Shown in pieces: positions 50,001-63,236 of a DNA stretch of 64,000 bases. The translations under genes were made by a program, and so were the position numbers. Origin of the DNA: Myrica gale (taxonomy: Eukaryota > Streptophyta > Magnoliopsida > Fagales > Myricaceae); NCBI GenBank assembly GCA_963930655.1, contig OZ005608.1, positions 25,507,271 to 25,571,270 of the forward strand, in the 5' to 3' direction. The number at the start of each line of letters is the position of its first letter. Position 1 is the stretch's first letter. Under the pieces are notes generated by a model, which saw nothing but the letters and a program-made list of their open reading frames with translations, did no database searches and was not told the DNA's origin.

Positions 50001-52408
50001 TCGGTCTTATGGCACTTACATATTGTGTGTAGATCATCACAAAATGATAGTGGAAAACGAACCATCCTCAACTGAAATTCTGATTTGACCATAATCCAAA
50101 ATTAATTGAGAAGGGTGGAAAAACTATTTTGTTGAGAAATTTGCTGTTACTCCTAATCGTTAGTTTAATTATTGCCAATTGAAATAGAAAATGTGAAGAA
50201 AATAAAGAAAATAAACAGGGAAGGTATGAAGAATAAAGATGCTGTAGAGGAGTCAACAAATGATTCAAAGAAGTTTTTCTGACCAATACAGGAAAGATGT
50301 CCAGAAGTGTAACATAGCCCAGAAATTTCTAACTTCATTAGCTGAAAAAACCATCAAAAGTAGGTGTCATTTTTTCCACACAAGTATTTCCTTATTATTG
50401 GCCCTTTCCACACAGAAAAAGAAAGAGACATATCCATACTTATCTCACAAAAAAATATGCAGCTGGCATTTCACAAACCAGCACACAGAGAGGGAGGGAG
50501 AGAGAGACAGCTATGCCATTTGACGACAAGAAGATCATTTGACGAAGCCAAGACTTGCCATAAAGAGCTTCTATAAAGACAAAAGAGCAAAAAGGACAAA
50601 TTTCATATGTTGCCAATGAGCATTAGCTTTATTGGCACCCCCTCCCCAAAGGAGATGCCATCTAACAAGTACAAGAATTTGATGTCCTTGTGGAATCCAC
50701 TTCCAGCTCACTTTTGAAGAACAATTTGAAATAGAGAAGGAGGGTTGTGAAACAAACTCGGGAAGTTGTGAATTGATTCAAAACAGTCTCAGTAATATTC
50801 TTTATTTAAGGACAAGGGACAAAATAAAAGCAAACCACTAGAATTTGGAATTTATAATGGCCATTCACCTGAGAATTTCAAGATACAACCAATTCGGAAA
50901 ACAGTTCACCATGTCAATCAGAAAAGGAAACTTTGTGTTAGGGACCTGCCAAATAGAGGCGCTGGCCTCGCGATATAAACCCTAAAGTCATCTCATGGTT
51001 ATAATTATTGTTCGCTGAAAACCATTCAATTCAACGGAAAGAATCTAATAGAGACAAAACCATATGCAGCCTTTTCCATGCTAAAAGCCAATTTGTCCAA
51101 GCTACGAAAAATTCTTCACTGAAAAGGTACATACAGTCCAGAAGCGAAAAGGAACCGGATCCCAGTAGTGTGGGAACATCAGCTACATTTGGAACGTTTC
51201 TTCCAACCTTGTGATGCAAAGGTGAGGTTGCACTCAATATCAGTTCCTTCAGAAGCTTTACCAAGTGATCCTTCTCAATGTGAGGATACCTAGGGGTCAT
51301 ACGAATGGCAAATCAATTAAACCCTCTGCAGTAGATATTAGTAATTATGAAAACATGCACAATGAAAAAAATAAATAAAAGAACACAAATAAAATTCGTG
51401 CAAGCCCTAACATAAGGCTTCTAGGTGATCGCATCTAAGAACTGGAATTTACCAATTCTTCCCCTATTCGACTATGTAACATCAGTGTCCAGGTTATTAA
51501 CCAGTCAGTTAGGAGACACTTTTAAAAATCAGGCAATGACTCAATACCCTCTTTGGCGTATAGATAAGAAATAAATAATATTTGGACAAGGAAAATACTT
51601 GAGGAAAAATATAAATTACAAGGCAAGGTAATTAGAAATTTCAAAAGCTACCTAAAAGTAATAACAAATATGCAATTTTATCAACAATAGTGGCAGGAAG
51701 ATCAATTTGTGGGAAATAAAATAAGGAGGGAAACCAACTAGTAGGTCAGTGCTATCTTCAGGTTAAAAAAAAACAAATTTCCACCCATCGTTTTATTGAC
51801 TTCATTGGGCAATACAATTTTCTAGGCTAGGAGTTTCAGATTAGACTTTGGTATCAGGATACAGTCCATGAAATTCACAGATAACTGGCTTCAGAACACA
51901 TAGACCCCAGAGGAAAGATGCACATCAAATATGCCCTGGAAACTAATAACCACAACTGACATGGCAAACACAATCACAGCGTTTCTTACCCGTTTTACTT
52001 AATTTTTATCTGCTTGAATGTAAAATTTGTCCAAGTAAAACCTTATAACAAGTATGCATACCTCTCCAGTAGATTACTGTAGGCCAATGGAAACGAGATG
52101 CCATCATCATTGTCACCAGAACTGCATGCACCAGTCCTCGAAAACCATGCATGATATCTTCTAGGGAGAAGCTGATGTTCCAAAAGCTCATCGCATAATT
52201 GCCCAAAGGTCCTCTGGCACGGCCCAGACGACAGGAAATGTATAATTAAAAAGTAAACTTCTCTAAGGTCCATATCAACATCAGTCTCAACAAGACCTGC
52301 AGTTCCTTTTTCAGATTGAGCCTTCTCATGCACCTTACTTGTAAAGTTCAAAGGCACCATTATATGAGACGCTGCATGAGTGGGAGACACGCACTTCCAA
52401 GTATCCAT
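41011..52408 (-). CDS. WD40-repeat bromodomain protein (BRWD/PHIP-like)
   Basis: A large nuclear protein expected to read acetylated chromatin, matching Arabidopsis At5g49430/At2g47410. Twenty-four coding exons (minus): 52408-52062, 51289-51135, 49459-49220, 48790-48681, 48563-48486, 48404-48298, 48050-47956, 47878-47748, 47626-47523, 47434-47357, 47178-47100, 46879-46711, 46388-46318, 45851-45771, 45689-45619, 45323-45227, 45116-45057, 44702-44648, 44555-44155, 44083-43407, 43325-42341, 42230-41673, 41542-41484, 41200-41011. Phases agree throughout; 1665 residues. The N-terminus has a LisH-like helical part (DLREVYFLIIHFLSSG). WD40 blades run about 237-640 (LRGHRNAVYC, CRGHEGDI, LRGHTGAV, LSGHENDV, LTGHNAS). 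An acidic, Ser-rich and basic linker follows (843-1397), with TSSGRRVKKRNL. A bromodomain lies near the C-terminus (about 1578-1655, DYDGIAKLNRAAQKSEF, ENV-like SNAETYF). Complete and intact. Confidence 0.95.
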
Positions 52409-54560
52409 CTTTGATTATAACCTGGAACATCACAAAACTTGTGGCTTAAAATTATCTATCGCTCACAATGAAAAACATTGGCAGAAAAAAACAAATATCA
52501 AGCCAAGTGCCAGATCACCTTCTCAACACAGCGAGAGAGAGAGAGAGAGAGAGAACGAGGGACAGCAAGCAAGCAAAAAAAAAATGCAACTAGAGACACT
52601 TTTGAAATTCATCATCCATGACATATAATTTTGGTCAAGAATTCCTTAACTGAAAACACCTGCCCAGGCTTTGATTTGTTAAAGTTCATGCTCCTTAAAG
52701 TTTCCATAATATATATGGAATAGCATAACTATGATAGCCTTTCTCAATATAAGGAGAATATAAAGCACATGGGAAAGTTATTATCTCATAGCTTTTCTCT
52801 CTTAATTGCATTTGACCTCTCCACTACCAAATCATATTATTTCCGATGCCAAAGGTTGTAAAGGCAAGCGATAGTCCAACATGCAATAAAGACCAAGTAA
52901 AAGAGGTAAAAGTTTCACTAAACTGAGCCAAACACTGGGCTACTTAAAATTGGCTAGTTGGCTAAGTTGGAGCACATTAATAACCAAAACAATTGAGCTT
53001 AATCAGCCACTATGCAAGGCTAACATAAATAATCATCGAACTTATACTTCGAAGAAAGTGAAAAAAGCAGTAAAAAAGCCTACCGAGAATCTAAATTGAA
53101 AAAGAAAACCATATGAATATAAGACTCTTTTTCCTTGCTTCTGTATTGGATGACACAAACCTGGCATCACATTTTCCTTGAGATTTTCTGATAATTAGTA
53201 ACTTTCAGAAGTTTTACAGAAAATGAATGCCAACTATTAATAGAACAATTCCAGATGAATGAGCACAATGGAGAAAGCTACACTCGGTATCATGTTTTCT
53301 TGTTTTGGTAGGAACAGTTGCTCTCCAGCTCCAGATGGAGACCTATTGCCAAAAGTAACTATATAGCTAACTGATTTTGCGATCTAAGGCATCATATCAA
53401 CAGTCACTCAAAAAGCTGAGGCAACTAGAGAGGCGACTACAGAATGTTGTCAATGTTGTCATTTATGAATTCATAAATACAGTGAATGTTTCTATAAGTG
53501 TTCCAACATCCTCTTCACTCCTGACCCGCATATGGGCAATCCGTGGGAGGCCATATGGCCTCCCCATTATGACACCCATATCAGGTATTCCGGGAGGTCT
53601 GCAATCTTTGTCACTGATTGTATACTTGATTATTGTAAAAAATTCAGCTCTTAGTGGTTAGTCACCCAATTTGTTTCGAAATAGAGATTCAAAACTTGAA
53701 GCAAGATTTTAATATTTTATAACAGCCAACTTTTTCATTTACTCCTTTAGCCAAGGTAAGGATGATATGCCACATGACATAACCATGTTCCTAATAATCA
53801 AAGATTGTGAAAAAAGCTTTTCGCAATTCTCTAACAGTACAACCAACAATATATGCAACATTTTGTCACCATATAACCAAGAACTCTATTCACTTCCGTT
53901 ATCCTATGTAAATGGCATGTTCTTAGTTACGACAATTTCAAACTGTACAGTAGTTCAAAAACAATGCAGTTTCCCTTCTTTTTCTTTATACTAACAAAGC
54001 AAATTACGGCTTTGAATTAATTTACGATAATTATCATAAATATTACGTCCACTTAGAAAAACAAATAGAGAAACAATCCCACAAATTCTCTTGTGCTCTC
54101 CGAAGTTTGACACGTGCGCTGTCAGTCATAGCATCAACAACGCAACAAAATTGAACCAAAATCTCCACTTCAACCGTATATTCAACTAACTAACCAACAG
54201 ATAAAAACAGAGAAAGGAAAAAATTGAAGAACCTGTGGATTGCTTCAACGATATGAAAAAGAAGATGCGCAGCTGGCTTGAACAGTAAAGTCAGCCGAGT
54301 CCATAAATGCAGTTCCTATGACAAACATCAAAATCCCGCTGCTACTTATTTGCAATACATTCCACAGATATACATTTTGCATTAAGAAGGCAAAAAAGAT
54401 CTAAATCAAAGATAGATACACATCCAAAACCGCCAAACAATCAGTTAATTCGTATCCAGAAAAGAGCTTGTTACCTTGGATAGAGATGGTTTTAGGTGCT
54501 GAGGAATCAAGGAGGAGATGATCTGAAAGAACTCTTTTTTCACTTTTTTGTTTTCTCAAG
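52409..54560 (-). other. 5' leader region of the bromodomain gene
   Basis: Upstream of the ATG the minus strand has splice-like borders (an acceptor before the leader and a donor GTAACAAGCTC near 54470), so one or more non-coding first exons around 54230-54530 are likely. A (GA)n run lies at 52534-52555. No other gene is seen. Confidence 0.4.
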
Positions 54561-55074
54561 GGCGAACAGAGAGGGTAGCCAAATTGTAAATTATTCTTTT
54601 TTTAGAAGGTTATTTATTTCGATTAACGAGTAGAAAATATCTGAATTCATAACAAAAAAAAATTGATGAAAATATTTGGAATGAAGACACGAAATAAAGA
54701 GAGTGGGATTCGGGTGCCTCTGGAATTTGGGGGCGCTCCCATACGAAATGACAAATACACCCCGCTAAGCACAGTTGTCAAACTTTCATTTGGAATAGAG
54801 AAGGGATAGATATGTCACTTCATGCTTTTCCCACTCGTATTCTTCTTTACTTTTGTCAATCTGTTTCTTTCAACAAACTGTATGAACTTGACAACCTGTT
54901 ATGATTTTTTGCCTTTTCCGGACAAGATACCGGAAACGATAACACTAATCGGACAGAAAAATCATTAGCCATCTAGTTTTCCGTCCTAAATATTAATGTT
55001 TCAATCCAACTCTTTCCCTCCACTAAGTGTGCATTTGGACACCTAACAAGTCTCCTTCTAGTACTTAAAATGTA

Positions 55075-55436
55075 GGGAAATTCACTTTTTAGTCCCTACG
55101 TTTTGGGCACTTTTTTATTTTAGTTCTTTCATTTCAATTTTCAAATTTTTAGTCCTTGAGTTTTTATTGTTTGACGAAATGGTCCTTCCGTCAGTCTGTC
55201 ATACATATACTTAACGGAGCTCTCTGACACGTCAGCAATTTTGACCCGATTCACAGCTCACTTTCAACACATATCGGTCGACCGTTTCATGCGTCGTTAA
55301 GTATATGTACGACAGACTGACGGAAGAATCATTTCGTCAAAACAAGAAAACTCAATGACTAAAAATTTAAAAGTTGAAAGTGAAAGACTAAAATAAAAAA
55401 GTACCCAAAACCTAGTGACTAAAATGTCAATTTCCC
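55075..55436. mobile_element. 362-bp foldback element (MULE-type MITE)
   Basis: Terminal repeats read GGGAAATTCACTTTTTAGTC and, inverted, GGGAAATTGACATTTTAGTC. Similarity continues through TTTGACGAAATGGTCCTTCC and its inverse. Flanks are TAAAATGTA (55066-55074) and TAAAATTTA (55437-55445), a 9-bp target duplication with one mismatch. No coding capacity. A truncated relative lies at 63237. Confidence 0.8.
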
Positions 55437-55915
55437 TAAAATTTAATTGATAACATTTTTGCGTGATGTATATGAGGTGACACTCATGAACGTTTTTACT
55501 ATTGAAAATGGATAAGTAGATGTCCAAATGAAAGTGTTAGGATAGAAAATTTTCAAATTAAGAAAATAAATAAAGGTAGGCATACGCAAGGCTTGATTTT
55601 TAAATTATGAGTTGGATTTAAGCCTTTTTTTTATTGGTTCTTCCTTTAAAAAAGGCCCGAGATATGTCTGTTAAACTTGGTAATAAAATGATCGACAGAC
55701 GTGCATGCATCTACTCATATATAATACAGAAAATCTTTGCCTGTCACTCCAATCCGAAAAAGAAAAGCAAGAAAAATATCAGTCTTTAATTACTATTTTA
55801 ATTTTTAATTTCTATTGGTAAATCTTCTTTTTCCCCCTCGATTCAGCTACATGTAACAAAATTGTTTTATGCGAAGTGGAGTTATATCTTTCAATGATGT
55901 TTTTCTTAGTATAGA

Positions 55916-55916
<1 letters not shown>

Positions 55917-55958
<42 letters not shown>
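55917..55958. repeat. (AAT)n microsatellite
   Basis: About 14 uninterrupted AAT/ATA units. Confidence 0.9.
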
Positions 55959-55959
<1 letters not shown>

Positions 55960-56056
55960 CAACTCATTAAAAACCTTACAAAAAAAATTGTGACACTATA
56001 GTTACGAGAACTTTAAAGATAATAGAGACGACAACTTTAAAATATATTAGAATCTT

Positions 56057-56574
56057 GGGGTAAACTCATAGTTAACCCCTTATGTTTGGGCAAAAATCAT
56101 AGTTAGCCCCATATTTTTGAATCCAACAATTTGATACCTATAACTTTTAAAACCTATCAATCTTCGCCCCCGTCTAAATTAGACGTTAAATCAGACGGAA
56201 AAGCATGAAAAATGACCAAAATGCCCATCCAAAATAAAATTACTAAAAAAAATAAAAAAAATTCATTAAAAATAAAAAATGATATTTTTTCAAAAATTAA
56301 TATTTTTTAAATAAAACTATATTGAAACTCTATTTCAATAATTTATTTATTTTAATTTATTTCTTAAATTTATATTTTATTTTATTTTAAATTTTAGCTT
56401 TGGAGGGGCATTTCGGTCATTTTGCATAAATTTCCGTCGGACTTAACACCTGATTTAGACGGGGGCTAAGTTTGATAGGTTGTGAAAGTTATGGGTATCA
56501 AATTGTTGGATTAAAAAATATGGGGTAACTATAATTTTTGCCCAAACATAGGAGACTAACTATGACTTTACCCC
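56057..56574. mobile_element. 518-bp foldback element (MULE-type MITE)
   Basis: Ends read GGGGTAAACTCATAGTTAAC and, inverted, GGGGTAAAGTCATAGTTAGT; pairing continues through TTTGGGCAAAAATCATAGTT and AACAATTTGATACC. Flanks TAGAATCTT (56048-56056) and TAAAATCTT (56575-56583) form a 9-bp target duplication with one mismatch. The AT-rich core is shared with the degenerate copy at 4086-4450. Confidence 0.82.
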
Positions 56575-56779
56575 TAAAATCTTCTATAACTGTCTGTCAT
56601 ATAATTTAGTAAAAAATATACGCCACAACCATTAAATGTGTAGAATCTAGATTGTCCAAAATTTTACACCAACAACATTAAACATGTTAAGCTCATCTAC
56701 TGTATTTATTTTTTTGTCCGAATTGCATGAGAAGAACAAAATTGTAAATAATTTAAATTCCCTTAAATCCTTTATTGCG

Positions 56780-56780
<1 letters not shown>

Positions 56781-56806
<26 letters not shown>
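56781..56806. repeat. (AAT)n microsatellite
   Basis: About eight AAT units. Confidence 0.85.
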
Positions 56807-56810
<4 letters not shown>

Positions 56811-58651
56811 CGAAAGAAGTTCTGAACTGTAATCATTCCCTCCACATCGATGCATCATCACAAGGGGTACCAAAAGACAAGACAAAATCTATGTATATGA
56901 TTGCAGGTTTGAAGTGAGACCGGCTCCAAGAAAGTTTGTCCATTTGAAGATTGGTAAGGAGCCTGAAAACTAATTTTAAAAACAATAAAGCTTTGAATTA
57001 AGTGATATCAATAAAGAAATACATATGTAATTAAAATTATTTTTTCTAGGTGTGGATTAATTTTTCATGAATATTATTCACATTCCACTGAAGGAATATC
57101 TCCAATTTTTCGGGCTTGAGTAAAATAAAATAAAATAGAAAAAAAGGAAACAATAAACAATAAACAATAAACAAGATATTATGGCATGGGTTGGTGTCGA
57201 CAGTGGAGCCCAAAAAGAAGTGACCCGTGTAACAATTTGGGCTTGGAACTGGTTAAGAGTAGTCTGAACTTTTAGCTGAAAAGTACGGGCCCAAGAAGAT
57301 AAAAATTTCGGAGAGAGGATGATGAAGAAGAAGACGACAGATTCGTAAGTATGTGAAGGCTGCTTTCCCTTCGTTCCCTGTCCGAAGTTCGAACACCTGC
57401 AACTGCTGCCATTAACCTCACTGTTTCTCTCCATTAGGGTACGCTTTTTGCATATTCTCTCCGGGGTTTGCTTACTTGAATTATTAAATCACTGTCATAT
57501 TACTGATTTGAAATTAAAATTGAAGCTTTTGCTTACTGAGTTTTTCCGTTATTTTATCGTTAAATGATTCCTCAACGAAAACCCGGTAGCTCTTTTTTTT
57601 TTTTGTAACTGTTGAAATGGTAAATGAATTGGGAGTTCATTGATGTTTTTGTATGCGAGGTGTTTGATTAAATTTCCCGTAAACTCTGTTTGGTTAAAAG
57701 AAAGGGAAAGATATCATCATCTCAGTGACGTAACCGGAAAAGAACCAGTGAAGTTGGTATTCCCTCTTCACCTAGTATGGGTTTCTCGGTGATTACGCTG
57801 GAAATTGATGTATTGTCGCTGTTTTTCTATTGGTGCTAAATTTGAGGATTTTTTTTTGTTTTTTTGTTTTCTGTCTAGTTCATATTCATTGTTGCGGAAA
57901 TGCTTATATCGGAATTCGAAGCTAAGGCCCGTGAATAACCTCGGGTCCTGATTAAATGTTGAACCCAACTTGCAGTAGAGCCGTTATGCAATACATTCTT
58001 GTTGATTGTGCATTGTATCCGTTGTCATTTGGATTGGCAAGCCTATGCTGAGAGAAGTTTTGAGTGGCAGTGTCTATAGAGAATTTGGATGTAGTAGTAA
58101 TTGTTTTGGAGATGTTGATAGGATGTTCAACGCGGAGGACAGTGATGCTAGGATTTGGTCTATAGTTGATTCAGGGAACGCTAGGGGATGGGGTGGAATG
58201 GATGGAAGAGAGTTGGGGGATTCTTTTTCCAATTTTCTGTATGAAATCTAACTCTTAAGGAACGAATTGTACTCCTTAGAAATTATGGTTTTTGAGATGC
58301 ATGAGCCTGTAGGTCATTGTGTGTTTGCTTTGCTTATAGACCTAGCTCAACAGAGTGGCATTAATAGTAGGTAATGGAGCCTTCATAAGGCATTTAAGAA
58401 AACTTAGAACTGTAGCATTTCGGTCAACCAAGTGATTCATGTAAACTCTTGTGCAAATGCAAATTAAATAACTTCCCAAGTGCATGAGTGGGTTGTTATC
58501 AGATAGAAAGAAATAAAAGTTCCCGTCCTCATTTCAAAAGTTGTCTCTTGATAAGGGTTTATAATTTATATACTTATCATTTATCAATTGTCCTTAATAT
58601 TAGTAGAGGAAAAATTGATGATCTTCATATATTGACATAATTACTTCTCAG
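56807..58651 (+). other. Promoter, leader and first intron(s) of the SWIB gene
   Basis: A likely first exon ends near 57344 at a strong donor (GATTC before GTAAGTATG), preceded by ATGATGAAGAAGAAG at 57319. The phase of that frame does not match the next exon, so it is probably untranslated or another small exon is missing. A longer open frame at 58006-58251 lies in the intron and has no recognised domain. Confidence 0.4.
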
Positions 58652-59642
58652 GTTGTGCATAGCAAATCAAAAAACTGTGAAGATTGGATAACAATGCTGC
58701 CGCAGCGCATGAAGCAGGCCATTACAGATAACCCAAAGAAGCTTGCCAACTTGATTGACCTTGTAAATCTTCCTTCAACACTGAGAGAGTTTGTGGGTCA
58801 GTCTCAGATTTCTCGTCTAGGATGTTTCATGCGTGTCTGGTCCTATATCAAAACCAACAATCTGCAGGTTCTTTACCTCTCCTCTTTTCTTTTTTGTTTT
58901 CTTCATGCGTTTTTCTAATCCACTTTTATTTTTACGAAGAAAAACAAATTCCCTGTGAAGCAGTAGATGTTGGTACCATGTACCAACTTTTGGTAGGATT
59001 CATGCTCAGGAAAAACAATTAAAATAAATTGTGGGCTTTGTGAATCTCATTATCCTAGTGGATCAATGATCTCTAACTACTAGTCTGATCTTTGACAATT
59101 TTTTTAATATTAATCCGGGATAACTAGAATAGTTTGTGGAAAGAATGATGATTTTGAACAGGGCAGATTTGTATGATCTCCTTGGCTCTCTCTTATCACG
59201 ATATTGGCACTCAATGCCCATCAACTTTATCTCTCTGTGTACAGTGCAAATTACACCCATGTATAGTTGTCTCAGTAATAGAAAGTGCCACTGCAAACGG
59301 GGGGGATGGTTCTTTGTTCTTAAATTAGTTCAATCCCGAAGACATACAGTGCTTGGTCATGTCATGGGTGTCTGGAGAAGCAAATGCAACTAGTGTTCTC
59401 TTTGCCTTCATATGACTGCTTGTCTTCTTTGCAACGGGTATTGTTATTTTGATAGATACACATGTACTTCCCCAACACTGACAAAAAAATATGTGGTGTC
59501 TTTATTTGTTAAGGATCCAAACAACAAAAACATGGTCAACTGCGATGAAAAGCTGAGAAGTATTCTGTTGGGGAAGCGTCAGGTTGAGTTGGTGGAACTT
59601 CCTGCATTGATCAAATTGCATTTTCCGAAAGAGCCAAAGTAG
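58652..59642 (+). CDS. Small SWIB/MDM2-domain protein (5' end not resolved)
   Basis: SWIB domains occur in chromatin-remodelling subunits and in stand-alone plant proteins of nucleus and organelles. Two exons are clear: 58652-58867 (72 codons, acceptor TTCTCAG) and 59514-59642 (42 codons and stop, acceptor TTGTTAAG). They join in phase 0. The SWIB fold runs from LVNLPSTLREFVGQSQISRL through CFMRVWSYIKTNNLQ to DEKLRSILLGKRQVELVELP and ends ALIKLHFPKEPK. Relatives are about 110 residues, so at most a few residues are missing at the front. An in-frame ATG at 58694 inside exon 1 could start a 100-residue protein; otherwise a tiny upstream coding exon exists that I could not place. Confidence 0.82.
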
Positions 59643-60364
59643 CCAAGGCAGTTGAGCTTAAGGTGCCTATGTTAGTTCTTCCTCCAACAAAAAAAAAGGA
59701 TAAAGAAGGTTCTTTTGTTTTTTTAGGTGTTTCATTTTGTAAACCAAATTAAACGATGACTTCATGTACGTTTGAGTCTCTAGCTGGTCTGGTATCCGCT
59801 TTTTTTCGTGGTTGCTTCTTCTGCGGCATTTCATCTTAAGCGGTTAATATGCTGTGTATGAAGATATCCTATCCCCATATTGAGGAGGGAAATTACTGAA
59901 GAAATGTTCCCGAGTAACGTCAAAATTTTTGCTTTTCTTGAAGGGCAGAGCTCTCGACCAGGATGACAGATACCTCATATTTGGTAAATAGGTTAAGACT
60001 CCTCTCCATTGCCTTTACTAGTTTACTTCATAGCCAGGTTCTACAGGTGGATTTACAGAGTATCTCACGAGATCGCCTTCTAATCGCATCCCATCCATCT
60101 GACTGTTACATCACCTTCGGCTACATTTCCTTTGTTGCATTATATACCTTCCTCTATATAAAATGCAGTACGCTCCCTACTTCCTAGTGAAGTTCTTAGA
60201 GAGTTTCAGTTGATGTAGACAAAAGGTTGAATGTGAATTCTGTTCTCTTTTCCTTTCTTTTTATTCATTTATTTTTTATGGATAGTTCTCAGAAATTTAC
60301 AACGTACAAACAGCTTAATAAAATTAATAATATACTTTGCAAAATGATATTTTATACCGTCTAA
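59643..60364. other. Convergent 3' regions of the SWIB and GDSL genes
   Basis: The two genes converge here. The sequence is consistent with 3' UTRs; nothing else is recognised. Confidence 0.5.
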
Positions 60365-62247
60365 TCACCATAGAAACTGAGCTAGACTGGTTTTGACCAC
60401 ATGATCAGCTAGTATCGCGTTTGTTTTCTCTGTGGGGTGGAAGGAATCCCAAAATACGTACTTATTTGCATCTGAACATGTGAAAGGGTTCATCTTATCA
60501 CACAAGTAACCCATCTCGAACAATCCCGTCCCACAACATGCTGTTGCTGCGTCCTCAAATCCTGTCATGACGAATCATTTTTATCACTTTATAATTCAAA
60601 TATTTGCAAGGGATTGATTGGAAGTCTAGAAAAAAGTTCCTACGAAGTACAATTATATGGTTGCAGGGAAAATTTGGCTTCCTTTTATATGTGTACATGG
60701 TTTCGTGGTTCCTGTTCTTATTTCCTATTTCTATCTAGTTTGGTAGAACGTTGCAATCAAACAAAAGGAATCTAACTTGGTAGGAAGCTCACAAAATTAC
60801 AATACCCAAAAAAAAACATCTTTGATCTGTTCTGGTGCATATGGAGCAGGTAAAACAACGTCGTTGCAACCCCGTCTGTAACAAAAATAAGGAAATGAAA
60901 AGTAAAAAAGACAGAAGGCACGCATGTGCTTTGGTGTCTACAGCTGCCTATTATCACTAGTTAAACTAAGTGGGACGCAGCCATGTAGGTCTAACAATTG
61001 GCTGCTTGTAACGGTATGGTGGTTGATGAGTCTGGGATTATGTTGGCTGTTGCTGGACCTTATGTGATTCATAAAATTTCATCGTCAAAACCAATCTGAT
61101 TGCATTAACGATACAGGAAAAAGGCTTACCAAAAGATTTTGGATTCTGAATCATTTGGAAGAGCATATCATATGGGTTCGAAAACGCCAGCCGGAGTCCA
61201 GTTAACTCCTTGTTCAGACTTGCAATCAATCCCTCCAGTTTTTGGTTGAAATCTTTGGCCGCATCGTTGTATTCCTCTATGCATTTACTTCCAGAAAAGA
61301 GCTTTGTGGTTCTTTCCAATGGTAAACACCCCATCGGAGGAAGCCCGCAGATAGACATCTTCCGGGCTCCAAGATTGTAGAGCTCTTTGATGAAGTTGCC
61401 TGCAATACCTGCTAGGAAATTTTGGTACTCCTCTATGGAAAACTCGGACGATCTCTTTGGTAGTACGTAGTAGTTCTCTAGAAAATCGTTGGTTCCTATA
61501 CTTATAAGGTACAGTGCTTCACCCAGAATCTCGTTCGCTTCCTCGTCTCCAAGATATCCTCTTAGGTCTTTCTGGTACTCCCTGTAGTACTCCAGTTCCT
61601 TCCACAGAGGCATGACAGACTGCAAGTAATAAAAAAAAGGGTCAGTCTGTAGCTTTTCTTAAATTAAGAACTTGTTCTTGTCATATGTCGACTTTAACTA
61701 AATACAGAAAGTTGTATTCTGTAGTCTTTAATTCAGAGACGACAGAAAAACTTCCAAGAAACTTGATCGAAATGTTGGCAGCTTCAAATGTAATTGAGTT
61801 TTCTGAAAATTATGGAAAAAAGGCTGAACTTTCTGTCTGAGTTCTGTCTATATCAAGTTCTTACCAAGGTAGATTTTGACTTACAAGCACGTCAGAAGTG
61901 GCATTGTCATACCCAGTTCCAGCTGAGGCAAAGCAAACTCCAGTAGCAAAATCTTTGATGTCATATGCGGGATCCAAATATGCAGGTATAGTAGGTTTGA
62001 TCCCAAAAGCTTCACAAATGAAGTCAGTTGGAACCCGACCATTGGAGAACCTTCCGGTTGGGCCACCAATGAAATCTCTGCCATAAGGGTCGAAATTGCT
62101 CTTTAGGATTGTAGAGATCTGGTTGTTGTTCCCTGAATCCACAGTTGAGTCTCCAAACACTATGATTGCTGGAACTCTTGCATATATGTTTGCTATCTGC
62201 AGTAGGAGACGAGCTAAGATGACCCAGTGAATGACCTTAAAAGCCAT
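60365..62247 (-). CDS. GDSL-type esterase/lipase
   Basis: A secreted SGNH-family hydrolase for lipid or other ester substrates. Three exons (minus): 62247-61885, 61619-61130, 60561-60365, phases consistent, 349 residues, the usual family length. A hydrophobic signal peptide covers about residues 1-23. Block I is FGDSTVDSGNNN with the nucleophile Ser at about 34; block II Gly lies in CFASAGTGYDN; block III is IGTNDF with Asn at about 165; block V is WDSFHPTEK with Asp at about 323 and His at about 326. The catalytic set is complete. CGLPPMGCLPLERT is also typical of plant members. Five or more exons are usual in this family; here three suffice with no missing part. The substrate cannot be told from sequence. 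Confidence 0.95.
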
Positions 62248-62918
62248 ATCTTTTTTCTCCGTTAGATTTGGTCCTGACTCGTTAGTTTATAGTGTAACGA
62301 GCCTGGAGGTGGTCGGTATAGTTGGTAGGAAATGGGTTTGAGAGGAGACTGAGGGGAGACTGGCCAAGGTTGTTGAGAATTTTATTGCTTTTGTGCTCAG
62401 TGAATCAATGTGTCACGGAAGAGCTGGTCAGAACATGTCTGACGTGCTCTGTTTTAAATAATCGATAAGGGTTAACCCACTTATACCACTTCATCACGAT
62501 ATTTATAACAAAGAAGGTGGAACAATGTTTCGTGAAACAGGGGACGTTCTCTGCCAATTCTTGAAATCTCTCTTCTCTTCCGCTTACAAGATAAAACCTT
62601 TTAAGAGTCTTACCTATTACCTAATGTCGGTGACACTCATGACTCGCGATTGAGAATGATGTAAAAGCAAGTAAAACTCCTTTTCTTCAGAAAAATAGTG
62701 CTTCCCAGTTCAGTTCCCACAAGGAAAACGCTTGTTGACAGGAACGCTGGCGACTGGGGTTTGAAAGCTTGAAGATCAAAGCATGAAAAAGGGATTCTTT
62801 AGCTGAAAGATAACCGGACCTTCAAGCATTGGGAAGCACCAAAAGAACATTACACGTTGGTGCCTTTATAACGGCTGTGAAGACAATGCCATTTTTCTCG
62901 TTCCAAAGGGCTGCGTAG

Positions 62919-62990
62919 CGTTTGTTTCCCGAAATGTTGGGCATACAACGTTTCGGGCATATTATAAAAAAAATATAAATTAATAATTTT
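62919..62990. repeat. Dispersed 70-bp repeat, copy 2
   Basis: CCCGAAATGTTGGGCAT, CGTTTCGGGCATATTATAAA and ATAAATTAATAATTTT parallel the copy at 40274-40343, in the same orientation. Confidence 0.7.
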
Positions 62991-63236
62991 GCAGTGACTT
63001 GATAACGTTACTTCGAAAAAAAAAAACAGACTTGACAACGCTAGACACAAAAGTAGTGGGGAGAGAGAGAGAGAGGAACTTCGGTTTTGTCTACTGCGGA
63101 TGCTCGTCTTTGCTCCCCAAAGTCTGTTAAACACGCTTCGGAGTCTCAACGGTTAAAATAAGATCGGACGATTAAAGTCATGGTACATTAGAAGGAGGGT
63201 CGAATTCTATTTGAAGGTAAATATTAATAAATATTA

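Noticed and set aside
58006-58251. 82-codon frame in the SWIB intron
   Set aside because: No recognised domain, and it is not compatible in phase with the SWIB exons.
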